Below the pieces are notes generated by a model. It was not told the origin of the DNA. It searched no databases and was given only the letters and a program-made list of their open reading frames with translations. Of a stretch of 64,000 nucleotides of DNA, positions 51,413-58,133 are shown piece by piece (position 1 is the first letter of the stretch; every line of letters begins with the position of its first letter). The DNA is from Bordetella genomosp. 5 (GTDB lineage: Bacteria > Pseudomonadota > Gammaproteobacteria > Burkholderiales > Burkholderiaceae_B): NCBI RefSeq assembly GCF_002261475.1, contig NZ_NEVN01000003.1:86562-150561 (forward strand), given 5' to 3'. Position numbers and translations under genes: made by a program.

Positions 51413-51555
51413 TTTGTAGTCCGCAGTTGCGGCGAGCACTCATGCCGAGGCCGTCGAACTGCGGGATGCCGTGATGCCCGGCGTCTCGTGCAGGATTACC
51501 CCGGCGGGCCGAAAGGGGGGGCGAAATACAGCCGGTCATAGCCATACCCTCTCGA

Positions 51556-51574
51556 CAATATTTGGCTAGTATTG
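51556..51574. promoter_or_regulatory. LysR-type box upstream of the lysR gene
   Basis: CAATA-N9-TATTG forms an imperfect 19-bp dyad that contains a T-N11-A core (51559 and 51571), the usual LysR-type site, 31 bp before the lysR ATG. It suggests autoregulation. The half-site AGTATTG (51568-51574) recurs upstream of the SDR gene. Confidence 0.55.
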
Positions 51575-51604
51575 AAAGCAACATAACGATAGGTGCAGAG
51601 TCTT

Positions 51605-52528
51605 ATGGTTGAAACCAGACTGCTTCATCAGTTCATCGCTGTTGCAGAAGAATTGCATTTCAATCGTGCTGCGGAACGGCTCCACATGGCGCAGCCCCCG
51701 TTGAGCCAGGCTATTCGTCGGCTTGAACAGGAGATCGGCACACCGCTATTCGAGCGCACCAATCGCAGCGTGTCGCTCACGCCTGCCGGCGCGGCCTTTC
51801 TGAAGTCGTCCAGAGACGTGTTGCGCCTGCTTGACGAGAGTGTCGAGCAAACCCGGCGTGTGGCGCAGGGCATCGAGGGACACCTCACCCTGACCTTCAT
51901 CAACATCGCGCCTTACAGCGCATTGCTGCGTGCGCTGCGGCGCTTCCGCTCCGCATTCCCGGCGGTTTCCTTCACGATGCAGGAGGCCACGACTCAGGAG
52001 CAGGTGGAAGCCCTCGAACATGGCCGCGCTGACCTCGGCTTCATGAGGCCCCCCGGCAGGACGGCACCGGGCTTACGATTCGCGTCCATCCTGCGGGAGC
52101 CTGTCGTGGTGGCCCTGCCCGCCATGCACCGCTTCGCAGGCAGCAAGATCGTCCCACTGTCCGCACTTCAGGATGACGGCTTTGTTTCCTCGCCCCGACA
52201 TTTGGGCCAGGGGTTTCATGACCAGCTGATCCAGCTTTGCGAGGCCGCGGGTTTCAAGCCGCGTATTGTCCAGCAGGCACGACAGCTACAGACGCTGGTG
52301 GCTTTGGTGGCGGGGGGATTTGGCGTTGCGCTGCTGCCGGCCTCGATGGCGCAGGATAGACTCAAGGACGTGGTGTTCCGGGAAATTCAAGTCGAGGCGC
52401 CGGACGCCTTGCTGCACGTAGAGCTGCTGATGGGATGGAGCGAACACGCCCAGTGCGTGATTCGCGACAGACTGATCGCCGAGGTCCGTGACACCATGGC
52501 ATCAGCGCCGACAATTGAGACGATTTAA
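51605..52528 (+). CDS. LysR-family transcriptional regulator
   Basis: A 307-residue regulator. The winged HTH covers residues 5-62 (LLHQFIAVAEELHFNRAAERLHMAQPPLSQAIRRLEQEIGTPLFER). The C-terminal periplasmic-binding-like effector domain spans about 90-295. The subgroup resembles BenM/CatM-like regulators. The ATG at 51605 is used; a GTG four codons upstream is less likely. It reads in the same direction as the SDR and SMP-30 genes, unlike the common divergent layout. Confidence 0.9.
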   Translation: MVETRLLHQFIAVAEELHFNRAAERLHMAQPPLSQAIRRLEQEIGTPLFERTNRSVSLTPAGAAFLKSSRDVLRLLDESVEQTRRVAQGIEGHLTLTFINIAPYSALLRALRRFRSAFPAVSFTMQEATTQEQVEALEHGRADLGFMRPPGRTAPGLRFASILREPVVVALPAMHRFAGSKIVPLSALQDDGFVSSPRHLGQGFHDQLIQLCEAAGFKPRIVQQARQLQTLVALVAGGFGVALLPASMAQDRLKDVVFREIQVEAPDALLHVELLMGWSEHAQCVIRDRLIAEVRDTMASAPTIETI

Positions 52529-52555
52529 GTATTGTTTAGGTATAAATAATATATT
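52512..52555 (+). promoter_or_regulatory. AT-rich promoter/operator region of the SDR-SMP-30 pair
   Basis: This stretch overlaps the lysR stop codon. It contains CAAT...ATTG arms (52512-52515 and 52531-52534), the half-site AGTATTG (52528-52534), and candidate -10 sequences TATAAA (52541-52546) and TATATT (52550-52555). No -35 with proper spacing is clear, which suits a LysR-activated promoter. Confidence 0.45.
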
Positions 52556-52612
52556 TTACGGAGTCCTGTGCGTGTTCCATCATCGTGATATTCAGGTTCA
52601 CGGAGGTGCACG

Positions 52613-53494
52613 ATGGAACAGAAGCGTCATCAAGCAGATGGGCTTTTCAAAGGCAAGGTCGCTATCGTCACTGGCGCCGCTCAGGGACTCGGACGCGCCT
52701 ATGTGCAAGCGCTGCTCGACCGGGGTGCGCGTGTTGTCGCCAGTGACCTGGGCACGGATCGGGCCGGTGAGGGCCTCGACGAGGATGTGATTGTCGAGGC
52801 GGCGCGCACTTTGCGGGCCGACGACGGGCAATTGATCGTGCATAGCGGCCGACTGGATCACGAGGCCGGCTGCAGGCAGCTGGTTGCACTGACCATCGCG
52901 CAGTTCGGCGCGCTGGACATTCTGATCCACAACGCCGGCTGGGTCGGCTATCAGCCCATCGAGGCGCAGGAGGACGATTTCCTCGAGCGCGCCATCGGCA
53001 TCAACCTGCGTGCACCGATTTGGTTGTGCAAGCACGCCTGGCCGCATCTCAGGCAGTCTGCGGCGGCGCGAGTGGTGCTGAACACATCCGACCGTGCCAT
53101 GTACCTACAGTATGCGCAGCCGGGCCTGGCGGCCTACGCAGCCGGCAAGATGGCCCAAGTGGGCATCATGAATGCCTTGAGCATGGAAGGCGAGCCGCAC
53201 GGTATCCTGGTCAATGCGATCTCTCCTGTTGCCAAGACCCGCATGTGGGGGATCACGCAGCCGCCGGAGAACCTGAAGCCGGAGTGGGTGGCTCCCGGCG
53301 TGCTGTATCTGGCGAGTTCGTTGTGCCAAGACACAGGCATCATCCTGCGCGCCGCCAATGGCCAGTTCACCGCCACTCGCTTTTGCGAGAACCCCGGCGT
53401 CGTTTACCCCACGAACCTGGCGCGGGTCGAATGTGCCAGCGTGGAGGACATCGCCCGGAACTGGCGGCGCATCAAGGAGTTCGACGATGCGTGA
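52613..53494 (+). CDS. Short-chain dehydrogenase/reductase
   Basis: A 293-residue classical SDR. The cofactor loop is VTGAAQGLGRAY (residues 20-31, TGxxxGxG), NAG is in LIHNAGWVGY, the Ser is in VVLNTSDRAM, and the catalytic YxxxK is in AAYAAGKMAQ. The NAISPVAKTRMW loop is substrate-binding. A D follows the second strand (ASDLG), which favours NAD. The substrate is probably a sugar, sugar acid or hydroxyacid, judged from the adjacent lactonase. The stop overlaps the next start by 8 bp. Confidence 0.88.
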   Translation: MEQKRHQADGLFKGKVAIVTGAAQGLGRAYVQALLDRGARVVASDLGTDRAGEGLDEDVIVEAARTLRADDGQLIVHSGRLDHEAGCRQLVALTIAQFGALDILIHNAGWVGYQPIEAQEDDFLERAIGINLRAPIWLCKHAWPHLRQSAAARVVLNTSDRAMYLQYAQPGLAAYAAGKMAQVGIMNALSMEGEPHGILVNAISPVAKTRMWGITQPPENLKPEWVAPGVLYLASSLCQDTGIILRAANGQFTATRFCENPGVVYPTNLARVECASVEDIARNWRRIKEFDDA

Positions 53495-54365
53495 CCATCA
53501 AAGCCTGCGCAGGATCGCTCATGTCCGTGCCAGTCTTGGCGAAAGCCCAGTGTGGGATGCACGCAAGAAGCGGTTGTACTTCGTCGATATTTCAGGTGGA
53601 ACGATCCACGTGCTGCGCCCACAAGGACAGTTGGAAACCGTCCATCGATCGGTGGCGCGTATTGGTGCCCTGGGGCTGACCGATAAAGGCAATCTGATCT
53701 TCACTGAAGACGCCAGCGTAGCCACGCTGGATATGGAGAGCGGCGAGGTGTGCAGGCGCACCGCCGCCGTTCACGATGGGGCGAGCTCTCGCTTCAACGA
53801 TGGCGCCTGCGATCCGCAAGGGCGATTTGTCACCGGCCTCATGAATGAAGGTCCGAACCAGAGAGCCGGTGCGCTGTACCGCTACGACAGTGCACTGAAT
53901 GCCCAAGTCATTCATCGGGGCATGGCGTTACCCAATGGCCTGGCTTGGTCTGACGATGGACGCAAGCTGTTCTTTGTCGATTCTGTTGCGCGCTTGATCT
54001 TTCAGGCGTCGTATTCAGCCCAGGGCGAACTCGGACCCGTGACGTCGTTCGCCCAGACCGCGGCCGAACTGGGGCGCCCCGATGGCATCGCCCTGGATCG
54101 CGCCGGAGGGTTGTGGGTCTGTCAGTTCAACGGCGGATGCCTGCTGCGCTACGACCGCGACGGGCACTTGAGCGAGCGCCTCGCCATGCCCGTGCCGCGC
54201 CCCACCAGTTGCTGCTTCGGCGGAGATGATCTCGACACGTTGTTCATCACTACCGCGCGCTTTGCCATGACGCCCTCGGAACTGAACGCCTGCCCGGATG
54301 CTGGCGATCTGTATGCCATTCGGCCGGACGTCGCTGGCATTCCACGTCACTTGTTCAAGGAATGA
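53487..54365 (+). CDS. SMP-30/gluconolactonase family protein
   Basis: A 292-residue six-bladed beta-propeller lactonase. The metal site is recognisable: Glu in SLGESPVWD, Asn in SSRFNDGACDPQGRF, Asn in LPNGLAWSDDG and Asp in GRPDGIALDRAGG. Such enzymes hydrolyse sugar lactones produced by a sugar dehydrogenase. It overlaps the SDR gene by 8 bp, so the two probably form a dehydrogenase-plus-lactonase pair. No dehydratase or transporter of the pathway is visible next to it. Then the REP-like array follows. Confidence 0.87.
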   Translation: MRDHQSLRRIAHVRASLGESPVWDARKKRLYFVDISGGTIHVLRPQGQLETVHRSVARIGALGLTDKGNLIFTEDASVATLDMESGEVCRRTAAVHDGASSRFNDGACDPQGRFVTGLMNEGPNQRAGALYRYDSALNAQVIHRGMALPNGLAWSDDGRKLFFVDSVARLIFQASYSAQGELGPVTSFAQTAAELGRPDGIALDRAGGLWVCQFNGGCLLRYDRDGHLSERLAMPVPRPTSCCFGGDDLDTLFITTARFAMTPSELNACPDAGDLYAIRPDVAGIPRHLFKE

Positions 54366-54392
54366 TGCCGTGTCGCGGATCACACCGGGGCG

Positions 54393-54760
54393 TTTTGTCG
54401 CCGGGCCGCCCCAAGACAAAACGGCCCCCTCGGGGGCAGCAAGCCGAAGGCGCAGCGTGGGGGCATTTTTTGTCGCCGGGCCGCCCCAAGACAAAAACGG
54501 CCCCCCCGGGGGGCAGCAAGCCGAAGGCGCAGCGTGGGGGCATGTTTTGTCGCCGGGCCGCCCCAAGACAAAACGGCCCCCCCGGGGGGCAGCAAGCCGA
54601 AGGCGCAGCGTGGGGGCATTTTTTGTCGCCGGGCCGCCCCAAGACAAAACGGCCCCCTCGGGGGGCAGCAAGCCGAAGGCGCAGCGTGGGGGCATTTTTT
54701 GTCGCCGGGCCGTCCCAAGACAAAAACGGCCCCCTCGGGGGGCAGCAAGCCGAAGGCGTA
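54393..54760. repeat. Five-copy tandem array of a GC-rich ~76-bp unit
   Basis: Five units start at 54393, 54468, 54545, 54621 and 54697 (periods 75, 77, 76, 76). Each begins TTTTGTCGCCGGGCCG and contains a C-run/G-run hairpin and CAGCAAGCCGAAGGCGCAGC. Differences between copies are mainly homopolymer lengths. Read on the minus strand, each unit has a G/C stem followed by CGTTTTGTC, resembling a weak terminator. It lies between the ends of the SMP-30 and Bug genes, which converge on it. Apparent open frames through it are low-complexity by-products. Confidence 0.92.
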
Positions 54761-54860
54761 AGGGCGGCGAGTGCTTTTCTGCGGCGCACCCTCATGTAAA
54801 CAGGGGCGCGGCCCCATGGCGCCGCGCCCCGTACGGATAGAGCAGTTTGCGTTGACGCGA

Positions 54861-55853
54861 TCAGTCGACCGTCGCGCCGGACAGCTTCACCACTTCGGCC
54901 CAACGCTTGATGTCGGCCTGATGCACGCGCTGGAAGGCGGCGATGCTGGGGTCGGCCGGCGGCAGGATGCCCTGCGTGTCGGTGAGCCAGGTCTTGAACT
55001 CGGGCGTGCTGATCACCTTGATCACGGCCTCCGACATGCGCTTCTGAATCTCGGGCGGCAGCTTGGCCGGCGCGAACAGGCCGTACCAGGTGCTGCTTTC
55101 GTAGCCCTTGATATTGCATGCTTCGGCGATCGTGGGCACGTCGGGCAGGGCCTTGATGCGTTCGGCCGTGGTCACGCCGAGCGCCACCACCTGGCCCGAC
55201 TTCACGGCCGGCACCGACGGGGCGCTCTGGTTGAAGAAGAAGTCCACCTCGCCCGACAGCAGGGCGGTCATGGCCGGACCCTGGCCGCGATAGGGCACGT
55301 GCGTGACCTTGATCTTGGCGCCGTTGGTGAACTGCGCGCCGGCCAGGTGGCCCGATGCGCCGTTGCCGGTCGACGCGTAGTTCAGCGCGCTCGGCTTGGA
55401 TTCGGCGAGCTTGATCAGATCGCCGCAGGTCTTGATGTCGGGGTGCTTTTTGGGATTGACCAGCAGCACGTTGGGCACGTCGCCGAGCAGCGCGATGTGA
55501 GTGAAGTCTTTCTGCACGTCGAACGACAGGCTCTTGTACAGCGCCGCGTTGATCGCATGCGTGCCGGCCGTGCCGAGCAGGAACGTATAGCCATCGGCCG
55601 GGGCGCGCGCGACGATGTCGGAGGCGACGTTGCCGCCGGCGCCGGTGCGGTTGTCGGCGATGATCGCCACGCCGAGCTCTTTGCTGAGCGCCTCGCCCAT
55701 CTTGCGGGCATACAGGTCGGTGCCTGCGCCGCCGGGGAAACCCCCGACGATGGTGATGGCGCGGGTGGGCCATTTGGCCGGATCTTCCGCCTGCGCGGTC
55801 GCCCCGAAGGCGGTGGTCAGGATCAAGGCAGCGGTACTGAGCGAGCGCAACAT
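54861..55853 (-). CDS. Bug-family tripartite tricarboxylate transporter receptor (TctC-like)
   Basis: A 330-residue periplasmic solute receptor. A Sec signal peptide (LRSLSTAALILTTAFGATAQA) is likely cleaved after Ala22. Then WPTRAITIVGGFPGGAGTDLYAR, DNRTGAGGN and YRGQGPAMTALLSGEVDFFF follow the Bug/TctC pattern. These proteins bind carboxylates, amino acids or nicotinate-like ligands. No tctAB membrane genes are adjacent, which is common for the expanded Bug set of Bordetella-like genomes. A GGGGA site precedes the ATG. Confidence 0.92.
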   Translation of the reverse strand: MLRSLSTAALILTTAFGATAQAEDPAKWPTRAITIVGGFPGGAGTDLYARKMGEALSKELGVAIIADNRTGAGGNVASDIVARAPADGYTFLLGTAGTHAINAALYKSLSFDVQKDFTHIALLGDVPNVLLVNPKKHPDIKTCGDLIKLAESKPSALNYASTGNGASGHLAGAQFTNGAKIKVTHVPYRGQGPAMTALLSGEVDFFFNQSAPSVPAVKSGQVVALGVTTAERIKALPDVPTIAEACNIKGYESSTWYGLFAPAKLPPEIQKRMSEAVIKVISTPEFKTWLTDTQGILPPADPSIAAFQRVHQADIKRWAEVVKLSGATVD

Positions 55854-56347
55854 GGTTTTTCCCCTTGTGTGTGGCGCTGGTAAACGATGCTCGCCGGGGG
55901 AGGCGGCACCACGAAAGCGATGTCTGTCTTGTGCTTCGGACCTGCTCGCCTCGCGCGGTGCGCGGGCGTGTGACGTGACGGTTTAGTGCTCCTGGCTTTG
56001 CTGGCGTGTGGATCCGGCGGTCTGTCCGCGCCCGCCGCCGCGAGCGGGCGGCAGGGCGATGACGACCCGGCAATCCGGGCGGCACGCTGTAGATAGCGCT
56101 GTATACAGGTCAGTATTATCACCATTTGCCGGCGCCAGGAGATTTGGGACTATCCCTAGGTGCAGAGCAGCAAAATGGAAATGCGTGTCGGCCAGCCGCG
56201 GATCGGCGGCTCGCTGTGCGGTTCGCGAGGGGGCGGGGCGCCCGGCATTCGGGCCAGAGACCTCCGGGCGCTGGGCCGCCGGACATCTGGCGGCCCGGCT
56301 CACCGTGCCGGGGCGCGTGGCCGGCGGGGGTGGGAGGCGGCGCGCGG
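55854..56347. other. Intergenic region Bug gene to EcsC gene
   Basis: This 494-bp region has no supported gene. It must contain the Bug promoter. The only marked element is the perfect palindrome CTGTATACAG at 56099-56108. The part near 56200-56345 is very GC-rich with open frames on several strands that look non-coding. Confidence 0.5.
56099..56108. promoter_or_regulatory. CTGTATACAG palindrome, candidate GntR/FadR-type site
   Basis: A perfect 10-bp palindrome with the TGTATACA core known for GntR/FCD regulators, 246 bp before the Bug gene. No GntR-FCD gene is next to it. It could be a remnant or be served by a distant regulator. Confidence 0.3.
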
Positions 56348-57211
56348 TCAGCGCGGGGGATGGGCGGCCAGCAGCTCGCGGTAGGCCTGGCGCACGGCGT
56401 CTTCGCCGTACTTCAGCTCGAGCCGCTTGACCGTGAAATGGCCGCGCGCCATGTCCTGGTAGTGATTGATGAACAGCGCGTTGATTGCCGCGCCGCTGAC
56501 GGCGCCGACCACCGGCGCGGCCTGCGCGGCGATTTTTTCGGTGATGTTGATACCGAAGCGCTGCGCCACCACCTCGATCGTCTTGGCGAGCCAGGTGCCG
56601 GCCTGCTTGGGCGACGCGAAGTGCGCCGACACCTTGCCCGCGGAATGCTTGGTCGCGACTTCGGCGAGCGCGCGCGCCGTCTCCTTGGCCACTTCGTTGA
56701 AGGCCGTGCGCAACGCGTAATAGGCCGACTCCGCCGCGTCATCGTCCTTGGACGTGCCACCCATCGCGAACACCTGCACGCATTCGCGCTGGATCTCGGG
56801 GTCGTCGAGCGCGAAGCCCTCGCTGCGGGCGATGTCCGCGACCGAACGCATCATGATGGTGGTGGAGAAGGGCAACTCGACGAGCGTGCCTGTGAGCCCG
56901 AAGAAGCCGCCCGCCGCACCGGTGAGCGCCGCTGCCGCGCCATGAGTGCGATTGCGCGGCGCGCCGCCCGTGGCCTTGTCCGGGAAGGTGCGCAGCGCCG
57001 CCGACACGGACTTGTGCAAGGCCAGGTGCACCGCATCCTGGATCTTGGACGACGCGGCGCGTGGCAGCTTGCTGATCGCCCATTCGATGGGCGAGCCGAT
57101 CATATTGGACAGCCGGATCGTGAGCGACGGCGCCTCGAGCCGCGCCACGGCAGCCTTGAGAGCCGCCAGGTCGTCGGGATGATCGTGCAGGGAGGGAAGG
57201 GCGTTCGTCAT
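56348..57211 (-). CDS. EcsC-family protein
   Basis: A 287-residue protein of the EcsC family. IQDAVHLALHKSVSAALRTF and GAAGGFFGLTGTLVELPFSTTIMMRSVADIARSEG (about 105-140) form the family core, with hydrophobic helices and a Gly-rich loop, followed by GFALDDPEIQRECVQVFAMGG. The name comes from a gene near a Bacillus ABC transporter; the biochemical role is unknown. The ATG at 57211 overlaps the upstream gene's stop (ATGA), so the two are translationally coupled. Confidence 0.85.
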   Translation of the reverse strand: MTNALPSLHDHPDDLAALKAAVARLEAPSLTIRLSNMIGSPIEWAISKLPRAASSKIQDAVHLALHKSVSAALRTFPDKATGGAPRNRTHGAAAALTGAAGGFFGLTGTLVELPFSTTIMMRSVADIARSEGFALDDPEIQRECVQVFAMGGTSKDDDAAESAYYALRTAFNEVAKETARALAEVATKHSAGKVSAHFASPKQAGTWLAKTIEVVAQRFGINITEKIAAQAAPVVGAVSGAAINALFINHYQDMARGHFTVKRLELKYGEDAVRQAYRELLAAHPPR

Positions 57212-57663
57212 CAGAAACCCACGCCTCGCGCCATCAGGGCCGCGCACAACGGCACCAGAATCAACAGGTGCGATTCGATCATGACCCAGCGGCGTGCCCG
57301 GCGGATCTCGGTGTCGGCCGGCACGAAGCCCGGCTCGCTGGCGGCCTGCCGCTTCCAGCGCAGAAAGGCGAGCGTCGGCGGAATCGAACAGAGACCAATC
57401 ACGACGAACAGTGTGATCTTGGCGTGGAACCACGGATTGGGCATGAAGAAGTCCATGCCCTTGGCGCCCATCATCAGGCGCGCGAGGCCGGTGAGCAGCA
57501 CGACGATGGCCGACACCAGATAGAGGCGGTCATAGAGCGCAAGACGCCTCACCGTCGCCGGCGCGAGGTTCGGGCGCAGCAGCACGGCCTGCGCGGTCAG
57601 CACCACGATGAGAAAGAAGATGGCCATGTAATGCAGCCAGGCCAGCAATGCGTCTTGCACCAT
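57211..57663 (-). CDS. Small integral membrane protein (DUF2214-like)
   Basis: A 150-residue protein with four predicted helices: LAWLHYMAIFFLIVVLTAQAVLL, LYLVSAIVVLLTGLARLMMG, WFHAKITLFVVIGLCSIPPTLAF and HLLILVPLCAALMARGVGF. The His in TM1 and TM3 with WFHAK recalls the DUF2214/CopD-like and HemJ-like four-helix proteins. A haem or copper role is thus possible but not shown. The chosen ATG at 57663 gives a compact membrane protein; upstream in-frame codons are basic and unlikely. It overlaps the EcsC gene. Confidence 0.75.
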   Translation of the reverse strand: MVQDALLAWLHYMAIFFLIVVLTAQAVLLRPNLAPATVRRLALYDRLYLVSAIVVLLTGLARLMMGAKGMDFFMPNPWFHAKITLFVVIGLCSIPPTLAFLRWKRQAASEPGFVPADTEIRRARRWVMIESHLLILVPLCAALMARGVGF

Positions 57664-58133
57664 GAGGCGAATTCCCGGAGCGGGCCGGCGCACCATGCGC
57701 AGGCTCCAACCCTGTTGTACCAATTCCTGCGTGCCCCTGGGTGTCAGCTGTCGTAACCGCGCCGTGCTGCGCGGACGGCAGGTTTTGCTGCGCCGAACAT
57801 CACAAGAAGACATCGAGGTCTCGCCGCATGGCAGATCACCGCATCCCCTCGTTGCTGGGCAGCGGGGCTACGCGCGCACGAAGGCCGGGCTTGCTCAGTA
57901 TTAAGGCAATAGCACTTTTGTGCGCGCTGATCTGATTCTTCGAATGTTTAGAGCATCTTCTAGAGCTCGGCTCGTCGGACAAACACACACTTCGGCCCAT
58001 CGTTGGGCATGGGAGCGGCGCCTCGATCGACCCGGTCGCCATCCCACGGACTCCAACTATTTTTCGAAGCCGTCTGTACCTGACGTCCGTACTGACGTCC
58101 GGAAAAGCTGCCTCTCCTACCTGCGAAGAGAAC
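57664..58133. other. Divergent region upstream of the autotransporter gene
   Basis: This 470-bp region lies between the minus-strand membrane-protein gene and the plus-strand autotransporter. TGACGTCCG occurs twice, at 58081-58089 and 58093-58101, in direct orientation 12 bp apart and 33-45 bp before the autotransporter ATG. The stretch 57890-57960 is less GC-rich than its surroundings and may hold the promoter. Short open frames on both strands are not convincing genes. Confidence 0.5.

Noticed and set aside
54298..54840. Open frames on both strands through the 76-bp repeat array
   Set aside because: Translations are short repeated low-complexity units that shift with homopolymer length; no start signals.
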